Source of the DNA: Setaria digitata
Lineage: Eukaryota > Nematoda > Chromadorea > Rhabditida > Setariidae
Assembly (NCBI GenBank): GCA_003640385.1
Contig: RCAB01000079.1
Span: 124,001-188,000, forward strand
DNA length: 64,000 nucleotides
Direction: 5' to 3'
The first letter of the stretch is position 1. Each line of letters starts with the position of its first letter. Shown piece by piece: positions 1-12,400 of this stretch. The translations under genes were made by a program, and so were the position numbers. The notes beneath the pieces are model-generated. The model saw nothing but the letters and a program-made list of their open reading frames with translations, was not told the DNA's origin and did no database searches.

Positions 1-507
1 CATTCATTTGTACCGCATCCATTTTAATAATCAATAGTTTCATTCTACCTTGCACCAAATATTTCTCATGATCTATTTTAAAATAGAGAAAAATCCACTA
101 CCAGAGAACAGGTAGAATGCTTTGTCACGACATATCAAAATTATTGAAACAACCTAGATCAGCCAGTTTTACTAATACATATATTATTATTCCTCGATTT
201 AAAACATTATCGCTTAAATTTATGAATTATTCAGTAATATAGGTTTAAATGACTTGTACCCTCTCATAAGTTGTTCCTAATTATAACGATACTTTGTACA
301 TTCATTGTAAAAGATAAAAATAACATCGATCATAAGGAAATGGAAGAATTCTCATAGTGAGCGAAATTTAATCTCTGAGCTCTGATTAGTCTCACATATT
401 TTTTGACATGTTTCACTAAAATTTGTCGTCAATTTGGAAGAAGCGTAAAACAAATTGGTTATTAAAGAAAACTGTCTAGTTCTAGAAAACTTGCAAGCTT
501 TACCAAC

Positions 508-606
508 CTTAGTACCATGAAAATCATCTATAACTGATTCATCCTTCCGAGCAAGTGGATATTTTGACGAATCGATGAAAATCCTACTCTCTTCAACAGC
601 AGTCAT
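508..606 (-). CDS. prolyl oligopeptidase (S9A), first coding exon, partial gene
   Basis: The minus strand reads 33 codons from an ATG at 606 to a GT donor after 508. The peptide contains YPLARKDESVIDDFHGTK, which closely matches the conserved N-terminus of prolyl oligopeptidases (general form YP-x-A-R-R-D-E-S-V-V-D-D-F-H-G-x-K, normally followed by DPYRWLEDPD). These cytosolic serine peptidases cut short peptides after proline; the N-terminal segment packs on the catalytic alpha/beta-hydrolase domain. The catalytic residues lie in exons beyond the left edge, and positions 1-507 show no further exon, so an intron of at least 500 bases follows. The ATG is the nearest one before the homologous stretch. 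The same frame is open upstream to 753, so a longer N-terminus is possible. The family call rests on one short motif. Confidence 0.68.
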
Positions 607-3600
607 TCCGAGTCGTTTTGGATGATAATTCCATGCAGTAGTTGATAAATGAAATGACTGATGCAACTGAGCGAAAGTCTTACACCCTGAATCGATATGC
701 AAACCGATTATGGTGAACTGCAAAAGTCGAAAGCATCTAGCAGTGTTGCCCATGACGAAACGAATGATTTCAAACTGAGCAATTTAGACGTGAAATATTC
801 TGAAAATATCAAAAAAAACGAAGATTCAATGAGAAAGAAAGTTGAATATGGAGCTTTCTATATTTTTTATACTCTTCTTTTCACGCTAGGAACTTCACAT
901 AAAAAGATTTCATTAAGCCGTTCATGAAAAAATGGAAATTTATCAAAGTCAAGCTTTTTTCCACTTATTTAATAACTCAACTTCTTGTCATATAAGCTAT
1001 TTAGGAGTAAGATGTCTATAATATGGCAAAATCGGGCAGAATCTGAAGTATCGGGTTATGTGAGTTTCAGTTCCACCCAATGTATTTACTGTTAAAAATA
1101 ATACTTCTCCATTTACTAACGTTGGTAAAGTTAGTCTTTCAGCGTCATCTAGCTCTTCAGCCAATACAGAAGGTCATTACCTTGTGAAATGAAGCAAACA
1201 TTGAATCCTAAGGTAAAATGAAATAAAGAAGCTAAAAAACATCGATCACACCACTCCTCATCAAACAGCTATTTCGATCAACAGCCGACTGATAATAAGG
1301 AAGTCGTATGGTCGTCCAGATTTACCACTGTTGCAGCTTGATGTTAACATGATTTAAAAATTATAACTGAGACTGTAATTGAAGACCACAAGAGTGCTTC
1401 CTCTAATGAGATTAATTAGAGTATTTAGTCTGAACGAGAACAGCTGTCAATAACAGAAAATTTGCATTATATTAAATCAAAAAAAGAAAATGAACGTAAT
1501 CGAAATGAAGGAGATAAGCAATTGGACAGAGGAAATGACTGAGAAGTAAAGGTAGATGCACACGTATTGTCCATTAAATGTTAGTTTTTTCTTTTTTGTT
1601 TCATTGAAATCAATGAAATGAGAAGCTGATTTACAGTTAAAAGAAAGTGATAAGCAGATACAAGAGAAATCGGAAAACACAAGACAAACATTAACATGAA
1701 TAGCAATTAGAAATTGCCCTAATCGAATTTATGATTCACAGTCTAATCTTCCTCATTATCTTTTGCTTCATTCCTCAGAAATTAAGCATAAAGCAAGAAC
1801 TTACAATATGGTTGGGGCGAAATACTGTTGCCGAACAGTAAAAATGCGGTACGCACACTAGAATACCTATTGAGGTTGTAACAACGAATTGAAGAAGCCA
1901 CTGAAATTGATCGTATGGCATTATTTTTATTCGACTACTAAGAAAGTGAAATAAGATAATTTGCTTCTAATTAACTTAAATGGAATCAAGAGAGAACAAA
2001 TCGAACCGCATTAACTTAGAGTGGAAATCAAGCTGAACAATAAATGAAATTCAGTTTTAATCGACAAATCATTTTATGCAAAATTGATAATTTGATTTAT
2101 ATTATGATTAAACAAGCCGGAACTATTCTGAAATCAAATTAAATAAGTTAAAGGAAAAGAATTATAAATTGACCAGTAAATTTCATTGAAGACCACTTAA
2201 AAACTGAAATTTATTACAATAGTGTCGCCTAACAAGCTGTCCTTTAACTCATTAGGTTTTTAAAATAGTTGCAATTGAAAAGTTTCTTAAAGGAAAATGG
2301 GAATACAGCACAGGAAGGAATGGAGAGACTGAATAAATTCTAAATTTTCCAAAGCTCATCGAAATATCAATGAAAAAATTGCTGTGACAAGCATTGGAAA
2401 GAAGGTCCAAAGATACAGTATTTCTCAATATCACCTAGTGCATCTCATATAAACCATTTCTTAGCATAAACAACTTTTTAGACGTCAGACTAGGCTAGTT
2501 CCAAATTTAAACTAAAGTCATAAAAAATTAATAATTAAAATGTTACCTTCGAAGGATTTCCCTGCTTTTTCAAAGCACACACCAATCGTCAAAAACGCAT
2601 GAAAAACATGAAAGGGATTAAAGATACATAAAATGAACAAAATGCAACCACTCATCAGTGAAGGCAACCACAATTTAAAATCAAAGCTTGCACCCCACCT
2701 CCGCAAAATTTATACGAAAGCCTCGGAATTACTATTATTAAAAAGATTTGCTCTAAAAAAGGGAGAAATAAGTCTATAAGCTGAAGTATAAAAAAAAGAA
2801 AAAACTGCATTTTTACGTAGTTATGGGAAAGTGAAGCAGTTATTAAACCAGTACAAAAAAAAAAACGGCATTTCAGAACATTTCAGAATCTTAAAAATTG
2901 GATGCATTCTTCCCTTAAATCAAAATGAAAAACCTGACCTTTTTCTCAAACTTGAGTTTGAATTATTAAATAGTTTCCAGCACTTTCACTTGAAAGTGTT
3001 AATGCTAAAGAAAATATGCTTATGCTCCACACAAAAAACTAAACCAAACAATAAACTGCAAGACAAGAAAGAGGAACAGACAACTATCTTTTAAAATTAG
3101 TCCTTTCTGACACAAAATTATGAGAAAATCCCGACATATTGAAGCAGCCACTTTTTCCTGCTTTAAAACTAAACCTTTGACAAATTCAAACTTGGCATCT
3201 GAAACAAACAGCACGGCTTTTTTTTCATCCTCAAACAGATTTCGCACCATAAATGCAATGCACAATAAATATATGACTGGAATACGATTAGAGCATATGA
3301 TGTGACTTTTTCTTAATAATTAAGAAATTCGAATAATTAATAATTTAAAAATCTCTCTCTTCAAAAGCACTAATTATCTGGCTGGTAGTACACAGCCCAT
3401 AAATACAAATGATGGGATGTATAGAAACTCATTTTACACCACTTTCTGAAGTTTTTTTTAACTTAATAAAAGTTTTTAGAATCAAAAGACTGAAAGTTCA
3501 GAACTTCCATTTTCCAGCAAAACTGGTTTCAAGTTATCTAATTTGAATGCACTAATGTGGCAATCTAGATGACACGAAATATACAAGAAATTCGAGATTA

Positions 3601-3809
3601 CATATCAATAAAAGAGAAGGCTATTTTTGATAATCCTTTATATTTCAATTGTCAGCAAATTAAACAAATAAATAGATATAAGTAGATAAATTATTCGCTT
3701 AACAGGTTAACATTGCTTGTAAGCATAATTATTTTCTGGATTAATTCTCATAATCTTATTTGCAAGATGTAGCAGAGTACAGAAGACATTAACGAGTTAT
3801 TTCATCTGA

Positions 3810-3849
<40 letters not shown>

Positions 3850-5223
3850 AAATTTATAGGAAGTATATTAAACATTCAAATAATAAACAAATAAAGACCT
3901 AAAGAAAATTAAGCAAACAATAAGTTAACGCATTAACCATCTTTGCTTTCAAACTACATCATAATATGAACTAGCTTTAAAGGAGCACTATAATTAAGCA
4001 GAAATTCGTACGATAAAAAAAAAAGCATTTGTCAAGAAATAAAGGATAAAATGGCATAAAATAAAAATCGCCATTTACTACCAAGTCATTTGTCATTGAA
4101 GTAGATATAATCGTGAGCAACAGTTCTATTAAAATGTTAAAGATTTTAAAACATAGCTGCATACATTAGAATTAGTGTTGAAACATTTCAAGTTTTATGG
4201 AAATTTCCTAAGTATGAAAAATAGTTTCTATCTTGAAGATTTATCTAGTCTATGTTCATCGTTCGATGATCAAAACTGTATTTCATCTCACTAGGAGACA
4301 AATGAATGCTGACGTACTGAGCAGAAAACGTAGAAAGGTGACAGAGAAGGATGAAGAGGTAGTAAAAAGCTGAAAAATTGAAAAATTCCCAGAAGTTAAT
4401 CTATTTTTCCTTTGACAAATAGAAATGTATATGCTAACAAAACTATATAAATAATAATGAAGGTAATGACAATATTTTGTGGGAATAAAAAGGAGCAAAA
4501 ACGTAAATTTAAATCACAGCGAGAAGCAATACACTTATGATACTAATACATTAGAATTGACTTACTTGCTACAATAAAAGATAAAAGCGAGCATTAAAAT
4601 AACTGAAAGAGAAGAAAACGATATACACATATATTCTCCTCACAACAGGAAAATATGTAAAACTATATCTATACAGTACGATTACCTCATAATGTATATT
4701 TTCATCAATAACTTCAACGAGAAAAAAAGAAAACTAAGAAGGGATCTTTCAGGAAATAAACTTGACTTTTCCCGGTTAACCTCTGATCTGTAATATCTTT
4801 GCTTAGAAATTCAAAAAATGTACGACTAAATAAGGTGTCAAATCAGAGGTAAGTAAAGCCTTCACGTTCCATCATTACATCTGATAAGTGGAGCAGAAGA
4901 GTGGGCAGCTAAATACATTTTTATCAACACTGTATAATATTAGGAAGTGCGATATTCTTCTTATTTCTAGCCTCACCTAGCAATCCAAAATTTTAGAAAA
5001 TAAGCAGAATTGCCATGCTACCTTGAAACACCCGACAGATTTTATCAAGTTTCCCTATATTTGGCATATTCGATCGTACTTCCGAAATAATGCAGGAAGC
5101 GGATACAAACCTTATGTTGATACACGGTTTGCAGAAGAAGGAGCAACAGTATGCTGAAAGTTACCGATATCAAAAGTCAGAAAAACAACATGAGCAGAGC
5201 AAATGTGAACTATTTACACTTGA
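607..5223. other. 4.6 kb with no recognised gene
   Basis: This lies between the first exon of the oligopeptidase and the last exon of the PIX gene, both on the minus strand. The plus strand is A-rich throughout. Short open frames occur on both strands (for example 2831-3094 plus and 3020-3265 minus), but none has a recognisable motif or a convincing splice structure. It probably holds the oligopeptidase promoter and the 3' flank of the PIX gene. Confidence 0.5.
3813..3843. repeat. (TA)n microsatellite
   Basis: About 15 uninterrupted TA units, flanked by imperfect AT-rich sequence. Confidence 0.9.
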
Positions 5224-8200
5224 CTAATCACGCACTGACAACGGCGCCTTAGAAGTCAAATTTGATAACACTGCCTGTTCCTGCTGCTGCTGTTGTTGCT
5301 GTTGTAGTTGCTGACACAGTCGCCTTACCATTTCTTCTAGACGACGTCGTGATTTTTGCTCTCGATCAACTGTTTTATTTAATTGAAGCAATTCCTAAAA
5401 AGAAACATTCCGGTCACATTCTGAATTTTCTGACTTTTTATGAAAAAAAAAAAATCATTTGTAACTAAAAGAACAAAAAACAGTGCATGTTTTTACGAAG
5501 ACTTCGATCTCACTCTCCCCGATAGATAATGAACCTAAATTGAAAAAAAAAAAAAAATTAAATTGACCTTTTGCACATTGTTAAGTTGATCCTTTAGTGC
5601 ATACACCGTATCGACAAGACTTCTGCAAAAATTTACTCATTTTGAATTTAAACTAAACATTTTAGAAAGCAAACTAACCACAAGAATAATGATTATCTAC
5701 TTGTTAGCAGTATTAAGTCTTCAAAAAAACACTAGTTCTTTCTCTGAAGGATTAAGCTAAGTGAGATATTCTAGCAATATGCGTACAGCCATTAGTTAAT
5801 TTAACCGCTAATTTTTAGATCACTTATTTCTGCTTTGATGCTGAGCAGAAAACAGAAAAACAGTATGTTTGAAGCGCACAGAAGTAATAAGTGTAAAAAA
5901 AATTTACTAGTTTCCAATATTTTCTTCTTTTAAACACCACTAGTCATCCTATTCCAAAAGTTTTGAGCAAACCGAGAAGCAGAATCTTAACTATCAGACA
6001 AAGACACTTCCTCAGCAGCAAAATGGTTAGCTGCATCAACGAATTTTCAGTCACCCAATCTTTTAAATAAATTCATGACGTAACATGATTACTACGAGCA
6101 CCAGCACAGGAACAGCTAACAGTGCTAATTATCAGATTAATCCATTTAATTTTACTGATAGTTTGCATATCGAAAGTGATAACAGTAAATGAATTTAAGC
6201 ACCAAACTTGGGCAAAAAACTTATCATCGATATTCATATCAGAATTGCATCTACATGACTACTGGCACTCACTTTTCTCTAACAATCATTTGATCACCAA
6301 TCATTTCTTCCACAAAAATTTTCTCATTTTCAGCAACAATTAGCTGTGGTGGATCATATTCGTTCATTAATGAAGGCTGCGTTCCATTTCCAGCACGTTT
6401 TATCGGCAATGTTGTTGAACTGTAACCTTCTATGATATGCAAAAGAAATGCATCTTCCTGATCACCTTGCGATACTGAAAAGAAAAAAAATTTTTTTTTC
6501 TTTTCAAACAACACTCAGATTTTCAAAGAATACAAAGCGGAAATTTCACCGCAGACATTTTTGTTACACATAAAGTCTAATCTTGGATCAAATATTAAAA
6601 TTAAATGAACAAAAGAAAGGCGAGAAAAAAGAACAGTTGAGTTTAGACTATTAACTCATACATTAGTAAATAAAATAACGAACTCTCTTTTCGCAATTTG
6701 ATGCTTGTTTTCCTTGAGTAATCAACGGCATAATTGCCTCGAGAGGCTGGAAATGGCCGCAAACAATATCCCGAATACAATTTAGTCCGTTTTGAATGCG
6801 GATCACCTGTACTTTCACTTTCATTAATTCCTTCGGGTAATACCATTTCCAACTTATGATCAAATCGCAAGCCTGCTGGAAGCCTGCAATATACTCCTAG
6901 ATAACTAAAAAATAATCTTTGCCAAAGAAATACAAATAATTAATTATGAAATCTGATATAAAACGTTAATAAATTCTTATATCACAAACGTTAAATTGGA
7001 TTTTAAAGGAAATCAATTTTTTTTTTTTTTTTTTTTTTTCAAAAAGGTAAACGGCACGCCTAATCAATAACTAAACGAAAAAGATAAGAGATACAAAGAA
7101 ACTTAAAGAAACAGCAACCAAAAATAAGAACAAATTATCAAGAAAGTCAAAGATAGGAGAGACAAGACACTGTTAAGCCAGAAATGAAAAAATTTTTAAA
7201 TGTCCAAAACCTATAAGGCCCAAGCATCATTCGACGGAGAAATATAAATAAAAGAAATGACTGACCAAAACCTGTTGAAAATCTTAAGTATTTAAATGAA
7301 TTTAGACCTAATTACCGGAAAGAAAAAAAAAACGGGCCAGCAAGGAAAAGTACGGAAATGAACAGTTAAAATGGAAAAACGATGGGAAAGATGAGAGAAA
7401 ACAGAACGAATAAATTACTTCGGAAGTTTAAAAAAAAAAAATGTATGAAAAAAAATCTCGAAGAAATACGTTTTTGATGGTGTGAAAATTTACTTTCACA
7501 AATAGCTTTGAACAAAACTTTTTTTTTTTTTGATTTATTTCCACAGCAAAAGGTAGAATACAGACAAAAACAATTTTATACTTTTGAAAAACCAGTAAAA
7601 GGCCACGTATAAGGAAAAATTACACTTACACATTTCGCTTAGCATTTTCTGCTTTAATCGCTACCGGTAGCTGCGATATTTCTGCTTTCCGAAGTGGTGA
7701 TATTTCGGCCTGCAAAAATAAAATATTAGATAAAATTCTACCACCTATCTTAATTTTCAGAAAATCTAATGATGACTTTTCCAAACTGGCTTACACCATT
7801 TCATAGCACTAATGCAAATTTACTTATGTACTGAATGAATGGATTGTGAATAGCGACGACCAATTTATCAATTTAGCTAGTTTGATATTAACATAATGAA
7901 TGAAATATATGAACGGATGAAGGACAAAAACAAAAAATTTTTTTTAAAAAATTACTGTACTAACCCACACAGTTTATCACAACTACTAAAAGATTAAAAA
8001 TGAGCATAAGTTATTATTTTCAAATACTCAGTAAAAGTTCACATAACTAGATAAGTATTTTGTTTAATATTTCCATCATAAATGACCTATCTAAAAATGT
8101 AAAATGTAAATGAACTTTCATCACTCTTAATTACAAGACGACCATTTTTTTGCTGCAATATTCTACTTGGGAAACTAATGGAAGCAGATCTGCAAGCTTT

Positions 8201-9412
8201 TTTTCCTACACTGTTTCATTAATATTCATAGAATAAACTGTTCGAAATAGTAATATTTCACTAAAATACGGAAGGAACAAATTGCATTTTCATGTTGAAC
8301 GTTGAATGCTCAAATAAGCATCTGATTAAAAATCTAGAAAGAAAATTTTAAAACCTTAAAATCCAGAAACAGAAACAAGTTTTGTCTTCAAAATCTTTCG
8401 TAAATTCAAAAAAAATCCTTCTCTCCTTGTAGGGTTCATTATAGGCATACCACATTTGTTAGGAGAGATAAAAGATCGCTTCATTAAACATATAATAAAA
8501 ACAATAAAAAATACATGTCTGGAATGATTTGTTGTATGCTTGGTACCAAAACATGAAAAATGAAGCCAGTGAAGACAGCATGTTGTAGTTACTAGGCCAT
8601 TTCCCTCATCCGACATCGATCATCGTGTCAATGAGCACATTCCACCAAACACAATATATATGTGCATGTATAGCACATCCCTATTCTGGACACCGCTTCC
8701 GTAAAACAATGATGAGAATAGTATATTTACTCGACGCTTCAATGACGCAAGCATGGATTCATTTACGAGGAGAACTGTATAGAGTTCCAATTAGTCCTGA
8801 ATCACTGACAAAGCAGGAAAAGTGCTGCTGATAACTTTGAGCTCTATAAGCTCATGCGTAGTAGGACGTAAAATTGGAAAAAATATATTGTCATAGGAAA
8901 TTTTGCTACATTTCCAAAATTTAGAAACAGGGAGAGCACAAACCCGACACTCAAAGAAACTTATGAATAAACAGTGAAATTATAAGAAGGGATGACATTA
9001 AGCGAGCTGATTATTTCCTTAAATATTTTTAATTTCTCTACAGAGGAGTTGCAAATTAAATAAAAAAGCCTGAGAAAAAAATTTAAAAGAATTCATAGGT
9101 AAAAGCATAAAGTGACAATTATGATTTTCTCTTATACCTTCATTTACAGGGTTAGGGGTACAGCTGTAAATGAAGGCATAAAAAATACAAATTTAAATAT
9201 AACCTCAATTGCTAAATCAGTAACTAACCGGTCAGCTTAATTGAGTGAATCGGAAAATCGACAGATCTCAAAGGAATGACTGGTATTAATAAGATATGCA
9301 AAAAAGTAAAAATGATTCGGAAATCATTGAAATATTATTCTCTTCCACAGCTAATACACCACACTTTTTACATTACTTCATGCTAACACTCCCAAAAGTA
9401 ACTAAAAAAAGT

Positions 9413-9443
<31 letters not shown>

Positions 9444-12400
9444 TAGTGGTAAAATAGCTTTTTTCTGACCAGGAAACAATATCAACAACAGTTTGGACAA
9501 CAACTACAACTCCCTCAACATAATCAGGCAATTGCTCATCCAAAATTCAACTTATTTCAAAGTGAAAATTCGTATCTTCTCTTCCTGGCACAGAATAAGC
9601 CTGCAGGACAGGCATACGGGCAATCAAGGATAAGATAACTAATGAAGATAAGACAATGATGCAAATAATCAGTCTTAAGCAAACGAACAACGATCAATGG
9701 AAGTATTTCCCCTAAATAGCCTAAAATAAAATTTGGTAGCTTAAGAACAAACTTTACATACAAAGATAATGCTGTTCCACAGTGACTTGAACACCTATAG
9801 AAAATGAACAGTTATGAGCAGGTGTTAAATGGACATATGGGTCCTTTTTCCATAAAAATAAAAAATTTTCGAACTGGTCTAATAAAAGAAAAAAGGAAAC
9901 CATTTCTGAAAGGAAAAGCTTTAATTAAAACCTCGGCTTCTCTGTGTCTTCTACCCTAGTGCTTTGCTGCAATTTGTTAAGTATATAAGCTTCATTTTAC
10001 TAAGCTTGTAGTTGGAAGTACAAAGCTTTCACTCTCAAAATGTCCTTTCCCTCAAGTTATCCATCAACACATTTCTTGGTGGTGGCTTAATAGCTTTCTA
10101 ATCGGTTCCGTTGCACTTAAAATTATGATCGAGAGATGACGCTTAGAATCATAAGCTAAATTAGAATTTTAGCTAAATTTTTCATTAATGATGGCATTAG
10201 AATAGGTACAAGGGTGTTCCTCAGTGGACATCAGTTAATATGAAACCTCTGTAACACGAAAAAAAAATCAGAGCTATTTAAAATTGGTGCAGTGAAAGAC
10301 TGCATACCAATATTCTAATAAGAAAAAAGATATTAAAATAACTGTGAGTAGTAAATTGGAAGCTCGGGAAACAACATATTTTTTTGTTCCTCTCTCCTTT
10401 GTATCTTTGTCCATCGCTCACAGCAATCCACCAAAACTGCCCACCACAATGATACTTCAAAATCAATTATAGATTATGTCCCAATGTTAAATAGTGAGAA
10501 TGTTTAACGATTTTATTTATATATATGTATATGTATACATACCTACGAAAATTGATAATATTACACCTTCCATTTCCTAGGCATCATTCCATCAAGGCAA
10601 CTCTTCACCACAAAAATAACACAGGAAAATAATAACCAAGTGTAATTGCGATCAGGAAAATTCCTAACCTCCTGATTTCTGGTTTGGGACTTCATTAATT
10701 CGATGATCTATCAGAATAACAACATAATATATGGGTGACAGTGACAATCTCAAAAGACCTTGTTCGGCTATTAAATGCATTTTGCAACAGCTTATTCAAA
10801 AAGTGTACCGTAATAATGGGAGGTTCCAAACCGTTTGAAATGTAGTTAATTAGAACAAGGAACCACTTCCGGTGACTCACTGAACGGAAGGAATGAATGA
10901 ATATTCATAGCTCTCTTTTGAGAGAATGAAAAGAAACATATAGAAGATTCTTTTCCCGTCATATTTTTATGATCGTTAAGCATCATTCAACTTTAAATAA
11001 ACGACAAGTTGATATATACTTAAGTCCCGATGCTAAATACTAAAGTAATGTACACATCATAAAATTCCACTGCACTAGAAAATGTATATGTCAAGACATT
11101 GAATCATTACTGCAAAGTATAACATTCTTTCCACATCACTTCAGTCCTCTTTTTTTCAGTATTATCCTGTTTGATGAATACTAGGTGCAAAAATTTAGAG
11201 TATTAATTCTCAAAAGTATTTGACATCATACTGTTTAACACGACGAAAATCGATTTGAGGTGCTAGGCAATATTTTTTATATTTCTATTATTATTCAAAA
11301 TTTTTTATGACACTGAAACAATAAATGAGATGTGTCAGTGGAATTGCTACCATCAAGGAAAGGGATATTGTGATAACTATCTCAGAAGAAACGCAACCAA
11401 GCATATTTCAACCGCTTTTGAAGCCTTACTGCTTAACGACCAGATTCCGAAAACCTTGGAGTTAATTCTGCTCATATATTTCTGGAAGTATTTATTTTTA
11501 CGACAGATTAGAAAATGATTGTACCAAACAATAAAAAGTGCCAACGAAATTAAACTAGCAAAGTCAGCAAGTTTTGTCTGTGATATCAAAACCGATAACA
11601 TCTAAGAATATAATAGGGATAAGCATAATAGGTGAAATAAGATACTTTTAAACAGTCTCTCTCTATATTTTGCAGAATCGCTTTAAGAAATTAAATATAA
11701 GAGGCATTAAACAGAGAGAGAGACGAACTGAGAACAGCGTACTTCCAACAGTAGAAAAAAAGAAAATGAGACAACTCTTGCACACAGAATTTCCTGTGTG
11801 AATAAAAAAAACTAAAGAATTTGGCACCTAATTTGGCAGATAAAAGAATTAGTTTTGGATCAATGAATAACACTGTCGGCAGAGAAATTTTAAAAAATGA
11901 GAAAATCCTCGAAGAAGTTTCATTTCCATTTCTTTTAAGCTATAATGGATTTCCAAATTTTGAAAAGCCATTTTTGACGATTTTCTAATTGAAGCGAAAA
12001 TATTGACAATTTAGAACAGCATTATTACAACATTAATATCGAATGAAATGAGCAGATTTTTACACAAACCGTTCAGAGATTAGGGAAATCACAAGCAATA
12101 AGCATCAGAAAATGACTGTTCAACATCTTGAAAAAAGAACGAAATTTAAACAAACCATAATGTCAAAAATTCCTTTATCCGACACTTTCCTCTTAAGATG
12201 TATCTTAATTATTATACTATTAAAACTCTTAAGATTTTATTCTTTTATATAAATAAGAGCAAAGTTTTGAAAATACCATTAACCAATAAATTAAACATCA
12301 GGAAGGCATTTATAATAGTAGCTCAATTAGAAGTTTCGCAGTTAGGAATCGAATATGAGAGAAACCGCGAAATCTCCAGAACATGAGATTAATAACCGAC

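Noticed and set aside
430..2520. A plus-strand coiled-coil pseudogene reading (for example DKQIQEKSENTRQT), with stops explicable as C-to-T changes
   Set aside because: Any A-rich strand reads as Lys/Glu/Asn/Gln, and every stop can be explained away. The part at 508-606 is in fact antisense to a real prolyl oligopeptidase exon, which shows the impression is not reliable.
8631..8831. Complete 66-codon plus-strand frame nested in a PIX intron
   Set aside because: It runs from ATG to stop with fairly balanced composition, but has no motif, splice context or partner; length alone is not convincing.
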